This document shows positions 7,406 to 14,758 of a stretch of DNA of 26,423 nt, in pieces. The DNA lies in the NCBI GenBank assembly GCA_965178125.1, contig CBCXTV010000034.1, positions 1 to 26,423 of the forward strand. Direction: 5' to 3'. Both the position numbers and the translations under genes were made by a program. The notes below the pieces were generated by a model. That model ran no database searches and was not told the DNA's origin. It saw nothing but the letters and a program-made list of their open reading frames with translations. The first letter of the stretch is position 1; each line of letters begins with the position of its first letter. The stretch comes from Bilabrum cf. latius (lineage: Eukaryota > Bigyra: Bicosoecida > Bigyra > Bicosoecida).

Positions 7406-7965
7406 GGATGAACGAGTCCACCAAGAGGTCGCTTATCGACCAGCACCAGCAGGACCTCGACATGCTGATGGGTAAGAAGGAGAGGTTGGCCATGTTGACT
7501 CACACGATTGCTGAGTACGAGCGACGGCACACCTCCCCCGAGTTGTGTGGTGACAGGGTTACCGCAGGCTTCTCGGGTACGGGGGGTGCATCGTCCTCTT
7601 CGAGTTCTTCTGCTGTGCCTCTCTGCAGCGTGTGTGCGAGGTGCGGGTGTCAGACACCCGCGGCCTCCGGCGTGGTCGAGAGTCGCTCGGGGGGCGGATG
7701 TGAGACGTCCGCAGTCCCCGGGGGGCCCGACGTGTCCTCGGAGGACATCGCCATGCCGGTGGTTATTCCTGAGTCCATTCCCCATCGTGAGAGGAATCCC
7801 ATGGTCGTTACTTCGTACTACGCCTGTACTGCTCGTGATGTGAACCACAAAGAGCGGGCATGGAACGTCGAGGCGCAGAAAGCCTCAAGAAGGAGTGGGG
7901 TCGCCTTCGATCATGTGGAAATGGCGAAGGGTGTTGGGACGAGACCCGTCTCGAGAGTTCGATGA
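7402..7965 (+). CDS. Pol linker upstream of the reverse transcriptase
   Basis: This frame contains a helical start (STKRSLIDQHQQDLDMLM), a Ser-rich stretch and two in-phase hairpins at 7643 (GCQTPA) and 7694 (GCETSA). It then gives VVTSYYACTARDVNHKERAW, which resembles the conserved entry into the reverse transcriptase of dinoflagellate Copia elements. The frame shifts near 7900, where the WGRLR segment continues. Confidence 0.55.
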   Translation: MRMNESTKRSLIDQHQQDLDMLMGKKERLAMLTHTIAEYERRHTSPELCGDRVTAGFSGTGGASSSSSSSAVPLCSVCARCGCQTPAASGVVESRSGGGCETSAVPGGPDVSSEDIAMPVVIPESIPHRERNPMVVTSYYACTARDVNHKERAWNVEAQKASRRSGVAFDHVEMAKGVGTRPVSRVR

Positions 7966-8470
7966 TGTTCAGGCGGAGTATCGCGGGAAGAAGGTCACCG
8001 CTCATTTTGGCCGTGTCTTTGACATATGCGTCGAGAAGAACTTTCACCTGGAGAAATTGCCCAATGGAGACCTCCCTCCCGGGCGGAAATACAAGGGTCG
8101 AGCCGTCTACCAAGGAAACAACGTGAAGGATCAGGAGGGCAACTGGGCCATCTTTCAGGAGCTGGCCTCATGTCCCTCTACGATGGAGGCGTCCAAGATC
8201 GTTGACTTCTATTCCTTGTTGGAAGGTCATGTGGGCGAGCAGGCCGATGCCGACATGGCCTATACTCAGGCTCGTTTCATTGGACCTCCGACGTGGGTCG
8301 AGGTGCTTCGCGAGCAGTGGCCCGACGCGTGGGATGGTGTTGGGCGCCATCAGCCCCGCTTTCGGCGGCCGGTTTGTCGGCTTCTTCGGGCGTTGTACGG
8401 GCATCCCGATTCGGGGGGGCTTGTGGGAGAGACATTGCGATTCTCATCTGAGGTCGATCGGGTTTCGTGA
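7895..8470 (+). CDS. Reverse transcriptase, fingers and first catalytic Asp
   Basis: YKGRAVYQGNNVKDQEG and FQELASCPSTMEASK are Copia-type RT fingers (RVT_2). The first catalytic Asp is in QADADMAYTQA (Asp codon 8246), followed by PPTWVEV. LLRALYGHPDSGG marks the region just before the palm. The frame is lost at the run of seven G at 8413-8419: deleting or adding one G restores GGLWERHCDSHL and leads into the YVDD segment. Confidence 0.85.
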   Translation: MGSPSIMWKWRRVLGRDPSREFDDVQAEYRGKKVTAHFGRVFDICVEKNFHLEKLPNGDLPPGRKYKGRAVYQGNNVKDQEGNWAIFQELASCPSTMEASKIVDFYSLLEGHVGEQADADMAYTQARFIGPPTWVEVLREQWPDAWDGVGRHQPRFRRPVCRLLRALYGHPDSGGLVGETLRFSSEVDRVS

Positions 8471-9272
8471 GATCGACCCGTGGCGCAGCGTCTACTTCCA
8501 TGACAAATTACAGGTGCTCCTCGTTGTCTATGTCGACGACTTTAAGATGGCAGGGAAGAAATCTGCTCTCGACAAGTGCTGGGGTGAGATTAGACGGGAG
8601 TTGCGCATGGAGGATCCAGAGCCCTTCGGTCTCTTCTTGGGTTGTGCCCATGAGGTCGGGGAGGTGAAGTTGGATTCGTCCTTGCCCCCGGTGCGCACGA
8701 TGACGTACAATGTCGAGGCTTACCTCCGCAAGAGCATTGACAAGTACTTGGCGGTCCTCCCTCCAGGATCCTCATTGAAGAAGGCTGCCACTCCGTTCCT
8801 GACAGTCGCGGACCCCTTTGATGTGGCGCGCCCTTCGGGCGTCGGTCACGACCCTCGGATGTGTCCGTGGTGTCGTGGTGTCTTCGACTCGTCGGAGTTT
8901 TTGCCTCCCTCGGGGAAAGTCAAGGGTAGTGGGTGTAAGACACCCGCGAAGAAATCGGGTGACGGGTGTGGGACGCCCGTGACGCTTGAGAAGCCCGCTC
9001 CCCGGGGGGTCTTGGCTGAAAAGGCAGCCAGCGTGCTGATGCAGATTCTGTACGCGGCGCGTTACGCCCGTTTCGATCTGCTCTGCGCAGTGTCCAAGTT
9101 GGCTCAGCGGATAGCCACTTGGGACGAAGATTGCGATCGCCAGATCTACCGCCTCATGTGTTACATACACTCGACGTTGAGTTGGCGGCAGGTCGGGTAC
9201 GTTGGCGATCCCCTCGGGGTGGTCGCGTTCGAGCTTTATGCCGACGCTGACTTCGCCGGGGAATGGTTCTAA
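8202..9272 (+). CDS. Reverse transcriptase palm (YVDD) to start of RNase H
   Basis: The supported part runs from about 8420. The catalytic YVDD box is at 8529-8540 within LLVVYVDDFKMAGK, and FGLFLGCAHEV follows. After an insert with two in-phase hairpins (8929 GCKTPA; 8962 GCGTPV) comes the thumb/connection (LMQILYAARYARFDLLCAV). The end FELYADADFAG carries the first RNase H Asp. A CPWC pair near residue 225 lies in the insert. The TAA at 9270 is a frame break, since RNase H continues one frame over with GSKKSTAGLHV. Confidence 0.88.
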   Translation: MTSIPCWKVMWASRPMPTWPILRLVSLDLRRGSRCFASSGPTRGMVLGAISPAFGGRFVGFFGRCTGIPIRGGLWERHCDSHLRSIGFREIDPWRSVYFHDKLQVLLVVYVDDFKMAGKKSALDKCWGEIRRELRMEDPEPFGLFLGCAHEVGEVKLDSSLPPVRTMTYNVEAYLRKSIDKYLAVLPPGSSLKKAATPFLTVADPFDVARPSGVGHDPRMCPWCRGVFDSSEFLPPSGKVKGSGCKTPAKKSGDGCGTPVTLEKPAPRGVLAEKAASVLMQILYAARYARFDLLCAVSKLAQRIATWDEDCDRQIYRLMCYIHSTLSWRQVGYVGDPLGVVAFELYADADFAGEWF

Positions 9273-9500
9273 GAAGTCTACTGCGGGGCTCCACGTGTCC
9301 ATAGCGGGACCACGCACGTTTATTATCCGGTCAACGGTCAGAGCAAAAGGCAGGAGTGCGTGAGTCATTCAACTCCGGAAGCGGAGATGGTGGCAGCTGA
9401 CCTCGCAATTCGTAAAGGAGGGCCTGTCCTGCTTGGACTTGTGGGATGTCCTGTGTCCAGGTCACAATCCACTCATCTTCTGGGAAGATAACGAAGCATG
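9265..9500 (+). pseudogene. RNase H central part, split over three short frames
   Basis: The RNase H sequence alternates between two frames. GSKKSTAGLHVSIAG starts at 9265. VYYPVNGQSKRQECVSHSTPEAEMVAADL starts near 9312 in a second frame and supplies the catalytic Glu. LDLWDVLCPGHNPLIFWEDNEA at 9433 is back in the first frame and supplies the Asp of WEDNEA. It then joins the 9498 frame. All expected RNase H acidic residues are present, but single-base indels separate them. Confidence 0.7.
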
Positions 9501-10001
9501 ATTCGTGTCTGTCGATCTGGTCGCAATCCAACGATGAAGACTCTCAACCGCACGCATGCGGTGTCTATTGCGGCTATGAAGGAGGTGTTCGACAGGGAGG
9601 ATATCGAGTTGCGGTACGTGCCTTCAGCACGTCAGGCCGCCGATATCCACACGAAAGCCTTTGACAATGGCGATAAATGGAAGGATGTATGTGTCTTGAT
9701 TGGGATCTACGATATGCAAACGTTCGACGTTCAGGAAACCATCACATTTTGGGCCACTCCGCCTCCGTCCAAGGCGACGTTGGCTCAAGAGAATGAAGTT
9801 GCGGCTCCTGCAGGCTGTGGGCGTGAGTCGCCCGCGCCGTGGGTGCCGTCGCCCGGGGGCGTTGGGAGTGGGCGTTGGACGCCCGCGGTCCCTCCGCTCC
9901 TCCCCGTTCGCGGCGCGACTGTGTCCTCGTCCCATCCGGTACCCGGACGGGGGGGTTCTCCCACCCCTCGCGGGGGTTCTCCTGTCCGGGGGGGTTCCGT
10001 A

Positions 10002-10039
<38 letters not shown>

Positions 10040-10073
10040 CCGCGCGCTTTCAATCTTTCGGTCCGACTGCTGA
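9498..10073 (+). CDS. RNase H C-terminus and linker
   Basis: IAAMKEVFDREDIELRYVP followed by QAADIHTKAF is the standard end of Copia RNase H, where ADIHTKAF corresponds to the ADIFTK-type motif. After about residue 75 the protein becomes a Pro/Gly-rich linker with two in-phase hairpins at 9817 and 9868 (GRWTPA). It then runs into the 36-G tract at 10002. The protein continues after the tract in the frame of the methyltransferase-like domain. Confidence 0.8.
10002..10037 (+). repeat. Poly-G tract of 36 bases
   Basis: An uninterrupted run of 36 G is preceded by shorter G runs, each followed by TTC (near 9951, 9972, 9988, 10038). It sits in the translated linker, where it would encode poly-Gly, and coincides with a frame change. 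Its length is probably not reliable. Confidence 0.9.
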
Positions 10074-10074
10074 C

Positions 10075-10800
10075 GTGCCGCCGAGGCCAGAATCCACCGC
10101 TCGGCGGGTCATTATAGAGGTGTGCTGCAGTCCGACCTCGTCGATCGGCCGTTTCGCTCCTCAGGGATGCCATGTGGAGCGCATCACGGCGGCCGACGAC
10201 TTTGCGTCGCGGGAAGGTAGGAACAAGGTATCGCGTGCGCTCAAAAGATATCGTGATGTACCCGTCTTGGTGTGGGTCTCTTTTCCGTGTACCGGTGGTT
10301 CGATGTGGCAGTCGCACAACTGGTGTACGGGTGATGAGTCCACGCGGAAGTTGATTTCCCAGCATTGGAAGTTGTTCCGTCGCTTGTGGAAGTCGTTCGT
10401 CGAGACGATCTTTCCGTCCGTTGCGGCCGGTGAAGTCGAGCTTGCTTGGGAGTGGCCACTCTCGTGTGTATATTGGGGTTGGTCACGTCATGGGTCGTGT
10501 TACGACGGTTCGAAGCAGGTCCCGGTCAAAGAAGTGTTGTCGCAGTTACGATTGACGTCATTGGTTGTTCATGGGTGCGAAGTTGGGTTGGTGGCCCAGT
10601 CGGGTCGACGTTCCGGGGGATCTGTTCGTAAGTTATGGAGAATTGATGTCTCGTGCCCGGACTTGCTGGGGACGCTAGGTAAGATGATAGTTCCCGGAGC
10701 ATCTGACCACTTGGTTTGCGTGCACGGTGTTTCGCATGGTCACGTCAAGTGTGAAGGGTCAGTGACTAGGTCAACGGAAATGTACCCGAGCGTTTGGCGG
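10075..10800 (+). CDS. C-terminal methyltransferase-like domain of pol
   Basis: From 10108 the protein reads VIIEVCCSPTSSIGRF, a motif-I-like strand and loop. The strand VLVWVSFPCTGGS follows, with Pro-Cys at 10285-10290 in the place of the PC motif of cytosine methyltransferases, and then LAWEWPLSCVYWGW. The order fits a Rossmann-type methyltransferase fold, but no clear ENV motif or target-recognition region is seen, so activity is doubtful. I recall the same CTGGS-containing domain at the end of many dinoflagellate retroelement polyproteins. After about 10795 the frame continues out of phase, and the real end (YPSVWAGAIHRGWERI) is in the next entry. A run of five G at 10799-10803 marks the slip. 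Confidence 0.55.
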
Positions 10801-11849
10801 GGGCTATTCATCGTGGGTGGGAGCGCATATCGAGGAGGACGGACAGGAAGAGGGGGAAGATCACGCATGGGGCGAGTCAGCGCGCGTGTGTCGCGCGTCA
10901 GGTCTGTCCCGACCCGCAGCCGCCAGGCCCGGGCCCTTCGCCCCCCCCCCCCCCTGTCGGCCCCCAGCGCGTGTCGTCGTGGGCCTTGTTCCTCGACGGC
11001 AGCTTTTCGACTCTCTCTTTCCTCGGTCGCGCGCTCCGGCGCGTGGCCGCGCCGTTTGGCGTTTCTTGGCCGCCTTTCTGCGGTCCTTCTTCTTCGCGTC
11101 TCCCCGACGCATCAGGCCTTTCGGCCTCTAGGGGGCGGTTGAAGACCAGTGGGAGTTGGACTCCCGTAAGGTCGGATACCCCTCCTCTCTTCCCTCAGCT
11201 ATCCGGGGAGCCGAAGACTCGTGGGTGTTGGACACCCGCAGGGTCGGAGGCCGCCTTGACACGCTTCCTCTTCGCGGGAGGTCGAGCGCCTTGCGATCGG
11301 GTCGTATCCCCGTCCCGCTCGGCATTCCCTCTTGCGCGGGTTGGCTTGGTTGAAGGGGCGTCGCTTGGTGGGCGTTGGACGCCCGCAGAGCCGGTCCCTC
11401 CTTCAACCATGCAGTATGCGGCGGAGCCCCTGCCGGAGCCGCCGCCTCCCGGCGCGCCGCTTTTCCCTGACGCCGAGCCCACTGATGTGCCACCAGTGAT
11501 CCCCGACGAATGGCGCATTTTCGGCGGGTGGGAAGTGCCGGCGCCTTCGCTGCCATGCGCGTGGTTGGACCCGAGCAACTTCAGCATTCCGGTGTACCTT
11601 CCCAAGCACCCGGAGAAGTGGTTGGTCGACAACTACTTTCAGATGCGGTGGCAGAACGCGTTGCAATTCTGCGCGCAGCAGAACGACCCGTTGAAGGACA
11701 TCCGCTTCCCTTTGGGAAACGCCACGTTCTCGGGTCTGCGCAGTTGGTTCAAGAAGTTCGCGGCCCAGTTCGAGCCGAGGAATCAGGATGAGGCAACGCG
11801 TATATATCCGCCCGATATCCATCTCAAGTTTTCGTTGATGAGGGAGTAA
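10794..11849 (+). CDS. Pol C-terminus fused in frame to the start of the second module
   Basis: The first residues (AGAIHRGWERISRRTDRKRGK) complete the pol C-terminus. Without any stop the same frame then runs through a Pro/Ser-rich linker with in-phase hairpins at 11149, 11221 and 11368 (SWTPV, CWTPA, RWTPA). It enters a globular segment from about 11502 (DEWRIFGGWEV, PEKWLVDNYFQMRWQ, SGLRSWFKKFAAQFEP) of unknown family. The TAA at 11847-11849 is followed immediately by an ATG in the same frame, so the globular segment is interrupted by a single stop. An ATG at 11409 could also start a separate module-2 protein. Confidence 0.6.
   Translation: MAGAIHRGWERISRRTDRKRGKITHGASQRACVARQVCPDPQPPGPGPSPPPPPVGPQRVSSWALFLDGSFSTLSFLGRALRRVAAPFGVSWPPFCGPSSSRLPDASGLSASRGRLKTSGSWTPVRSDTPPLFPQLSGEPKTRGCWTPAGSEAALTRFLFAGGRAPCDRVVSPSRSAFPLARVGLVEGASLGGRWTPAEPVPPSTMQYAAEPLPEPPPPGAPLFPDAEPTDVPPVIPDEWRIFGGWEVPAPSLPCAWLDPSNFSIPVYLPKHPEKWLVDNYFQMRWQNALQFCAQQNDPLKDIRFPLGNATFSGLRSWFKKFAAQFEPRNQDEATRIYPPDIHLKFSLMRE
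11149..11386 (+). repeat. In-frame hairpins joining pol to module 2 (3 copies)
   Basis: Copies are at 11149-11167, 11221-11239 and 11368-11386, all with loop TGG. Stem cores are GGGAGT, GGGTGT and GGGCGT, each matched by its complement, so the second stem position takes three different pairs within 240 bases. Confidence 0.95.
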
Positions 11850-14732
11850 ATGAAGTCGCCGCACGATATGTTCTGGCTTATGTTGGCAACGTATACGAAA
11901 CGGCACAGGGAGAACAACCATAACCCTCCACCGCTTGTTGGGATGTTGAATCGGCGCGGACAGACGCCGTCGATGCCGGTCATGACGGAGGCAGAACTCT
12001 CGGGGGATGTCATCTTGTACGCCCTGAGAGGACCGTACGGGGAGTTTCAGTCCCGTCCAAGGCCTGCCGAATTAATCACGACGCCATCGGCATCGGACTT
12101 CAGGCGCAATGACTCGTTGTTGTGCGTGCACTCGAATGTTGCGGACGATGGCATCATGATCCAGTTCCAGTCTGCGACGGCGTTGGACGCCGCCACACAG
12201 GCTGGAGCCAGGAAGAACATCATCTTCGACGCCCGTCCGGTTGGCTTCGCCATTGCGTGGCAGGCAGCCCCTCCGCCCAACCAGGACTGTCTCGTCCATT
12301 GGCGGGTCATCGGTTTGGTCGCCGGTGGCCAGGCTGATCGATATGGTGTCGAAGAAGGATGGGAGATCAAGGCCATCATGGTGCAGGAGCTTTACGGGAT
12401 GAACCACGTGGCGACGCTCACGGCGTTTCAGGCCGCCGTGAGGGCGTTGCCCGAGCGGCTTCCCACGCCGCCTCCCACGCCGGCCACGGCCGCCATCACG
12501 GATGCGCCGGCGGCGGATGTTACGATGGAGCCGGCCGAGCCTTTTGCGGAGCCTCCGACGGATGGCGGAAGTGGGACTTCCGCGCGTCCGGAAGAGCAGC
12601 ATGGGCAACAGGAGGCGGGCGCCGCGGGTTCGCAAGACCCTCTGCCGGAGCGCGGGAGTCGGACTCCCGCACCTCCGGCCGATGGGGTACGCACCGCGGA
12701 GCCGTATGACCCTTGGGCGGAAGAACAAGAGGAGCCGCAACCGACGTCGAGTGCCGCGAGCTCAAAGGCCCATCCGCCGGAGCGTGGAAGTAGGACTTCC
12801 GCCCCTCCGGTTAGTGGGACCCGCACATCGGAGCCATACGACCCTTGGACTATGGAGGTGGACGATGAGGGTCCGCCAGGGGCGCAGTCGCAGAGCAGCG
12901 GGAGTCGGACTCCCGCACGCTCTGCGGCCACGCCCGGGCCATATGTTCCTCCAGGACCGAAAGCCCCTCCAGCGCCTCTTCGACGAGACGCCGTTCCACA
13001 TCCTCCTCGAGGAGCAGAGCCAAACGTACCAGATCTTCCTCCTAGTCGTAAGGCACCTCCACCGGGTTTTGGGGGCACGCCGCCGGGGCCGCCGCCCCAG
13101 CGGCAAGTCCCGGGGGCACCCCCGGGGCCGCCGCCCCGGAGGGCGCCTCCCCCCATGCCCACTGTTGCCGAGGAGGGTACCCCACACCCTGGGGCGAGCG
13201 GAAGTCGGACTTCCGCGACGCCTTCGGGGCATGGGATGCCTTCCCAGGCAGCGTCCAGCTCAGCCGCCCCGGGCGCAGCGTCCAGTGGCAGCGGAAGTTA
13301 CGCTTCCGCAGCCGCCGGCGTGTTCACGGGGTGGTTTCGCAGAGCCGCATCAGCTTTGAGAGGATCGGCATCTTCTTCGACGACGGGCCAGGCCGCGGCC
13401 GACGCGTCTGCCGCCCCCTCGGATCGCGGAAGTTACGCTTCCGCACGTCCGGTGGAGGCGCGTTCGCCACGGACGCCGTACCACGCGGTGATTCCGTGGG
13501 CGCAGATCCGCGGTGGCAAACGCCCCGTCGATTTCAGTCGGATTTACCCCGCCGGGCCGACAGGACAAGGGCTTGAAGTTGCTGGCGCGAATGGCCTGGG
13601 GCCCCCGCCATACAAGCCGACGACGCTTTGGGAGCTCATGTATCGGCAGGGCTACAATCGGGAGTCGACCGGAGGTGAGTTGAAGGTGAACGTTCCCTTG
13701 CAGGTGGCTTTGTGGAAGACGGGAGGACGTGAGGCGTTCCACTACAGTGCGGAGATGTCGGGTACCCCCATCCCGGGCCAGAGGCGCTGTGAGGCGTGGA
13801 CGGATTACGTCCGCGAGCTCCTCATTGCCGCTCTGCGCCTCGGCGATAACGCGGTACGGGACGCGTATGTGCGTCAGCCGTTGACGAACGTCTTGTCCGA
13901 CATCAGGGCATTGTACAACGCGCTAGGACGGGAGGGGATGTTGAACGTCCCCCGGATCAAACCGTCGCAGTTGAAGGCATTGTGTACAGACCCGTCGCAG
14001 GATGGGCTGCCAATGCCCCCTAGCACATGGGATTCTCTGGAGGAGATCCATTTGTTTGGGGACTCGACCACGATCCTCACGACGAACAAGAGAGGGCAGC
14101 AGAAGCTTGGCACGTTCTTCACGTCGTGGATTGAGCATTTTCGGGCCGATGTGAGGGCTGGTATAGTCGATCACACCGTTGGCGGTTCGGATATTGTGGG
14201 TGTCCGAAAGACCGTCACGGCCCAGCTAGAGCGCATGAGGACAATGGCGCAAGGATCGGACGAAGAGATGCGTCGGCGAGGCTTGGGCGCCCGTGTCGGC
14301 CCCCGCGTTGGATGTATTGTCATCTATAACGGGAACGCCGTAAAGGCGGAGCATCATAAGGAGAAGCACAAGGATTACGACGAGATGATGCTCTTGGCCC
14401 GGGAACTCGCGGCATTTGACCGGCATCTGTTGGTGATAAGCCATCACCATGATTTGTTCACTTTGGACGAGTCGTGGGCGTACCAGATGTCCGGAATGCA
14501 TGTCATCGCAGATGCCGCGGGTTGCGCCACGACAAGTGGATGGCCGATGATCTCGGGGATGTTCCCGTTCCGAAAGGGGTACTTGCATTCCAACGGGACG
14601 TTGCCGTCGCAGCATGTGACGCTCAACGAGTTCGCGGTCCTCTGCAAGATCCTCCAATTGAGCATTCCGGTCTCGATGGCGGTGGATCTGCTCCGGGTGA
14701 AGGGAGTGTCAATTCGTGACGACCCGGAGTAG
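11850..14732 (+). CDS. Module-2 protein with PDZ-like and SGNH-hydrolase-like domains
   Basis: This 960-codon frame is in phase with the preceding one across a TAA. Residues about 150-205 (IGLVAGGQADRYGVEEGWEIKAI) resemble a PDZ domain peptide-binding region. A Pro/Ala-rich linker (about 205-545) holds seven in-phase hairpins. Residues about 600-960 form a folded region. HLFGDST supplies GDS with Ser at residue 739, VGGSD follows, NGN has Asn at 829, and HVTLNEFA has His at 922; these are the four blocks of an SGNH/GDSL hydrolase. The Asp normally three residues before the final His is not seen, so catalysis may be altered. Assignment is by motif only. The TAG at the end abuts a frame change, not a clear natural terminus. 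Confidence 0.65.
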   Translation: MKSPHDMFWLMLATYTKRHRENNHNPPPLVGMLNRRGQTPSMPVMTEAELSGDVILYALRGPYGEFQSRPRPAELITTPSASDFRRNDSLLCVHSNVADDGIMIQFQSATALDAATQAGARKNIIFDARPVGFAIAWQAAPPPNQDCLVHWRVIGLVAGGQADRYGVEEGWEIKAIMVQELYGMNHVATLTAFQAAVRALPERLPTPPPTPATAAITDAPAADVTMEPAEPFAEPPTDGGSGTSARPEEQHGQQEAGAAGSQDPLPERGSRTPAPPADGVRTAEPYDPWAEEQEEPQPTSSAASSKAHPPERGSRTSAPPVSGTRTSEPYDPWTMEVDDEGPPGAQSQSSGSRTPARSAATPGPYVPPGPKAPPAPLRRDAVPHPPRGAEPNVPDLPPSRKAPPPGFGGTPPGPPPQRQVPGAPPGPPPRRAPPPMPTVAEEGTPHPGASGSRTSATPSGHGMPSQAASSSAAPGAASSGSGSYASAAAGVFTGWFRRAASALRGSASSSTTGQAAADASAAPSDRGSYASARPVEARSPRTPYHAVIPWAQIRGGKRPVDFSRIYPAGPTGQGLEVAGANGLGPPPYKPTTLWELMYRQGYNRESTGGELKVNVPLQVALWKTGGREAFHYSAEMSGTPIPGQRRCEAWTDYVRELLIAALRLGDNAVRDAYVRQPLTNVLSDIRALYNALGREGMLNVPRIKPSQLKALCTDPSQDGLPMPPSTWDSLEEIHLFGDSTTILTTNKRGQQKLGTFFTSWIEHFRADVRAGIVDHTVGGSDIVGVRKTVTAQLERMRTMAQGSDEEMRRRGLGARVGPRVGCIVIYNGNAVKAEHHKEKHKDYDEMMLLARELAAFDRHLLVISHHHDLFTLDESWAYQMSGMHVIADAAGCATTSGWPMISGMFPFRKGYLHSNGTLPSQHVTLNEFAVLCKILQLSIPVSMAVDLLRVKGVSIRDDPE
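12565..13444 (+). repeat. In-frame hairpins in the PDZ-SGNH linker (7 copies)
   Basis: Copies are at 12565 (GGG), 12652 (CGG), 12784 (AGG), 12898 (CGG), 13198 (CGG), 13291 (TAC) and 13426 (TAC), each 19 bases. The last two share a distinct loop and encode GSYASA. A degenerate relative lies near 12624. Confidence 0.95.
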
Positions 14733-14758
14733 AGTACGCCTTTGATGAACGGTACTCG

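Larger units (their letters stand above)
7643..9886 (+). repeat. In-frame hairpins, pol linkers (6 copies)
   Basis: Copies are at 7643-7661 (CAG), 7694-7712 (GAG), 8929-8947 (AAG), 8962-8980 (GGG), 9817-9835 (GAG, inner mismatch) and 9868-9886 (TGG). They lie before the RT, in the RT to RNase H insert, and after RNase H, with none in the protease, integrase or catalytic palm. Confidence 0.9.

Noticed and set aside
9780-9789. TTGGCTCAAG, matching the 3' end of the dinoflagellate spliced leader
   Set aside because: It lies within the translated pol linker (Leu-Ala-Gln) and lacks the rest of the leader. Similar TGGCTCAA strings at 1112 and 26182 are also coding. Chance is more likely than a retro-inserted leader.
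12565-13444. Repeated short palindromes taken as a CRISPR array
   Set aside because: Spacing is irregular, the arms vary in a compensated way, and the copies are inside coding linkers across 26 kb. No cas genes and no constant repeat are present.
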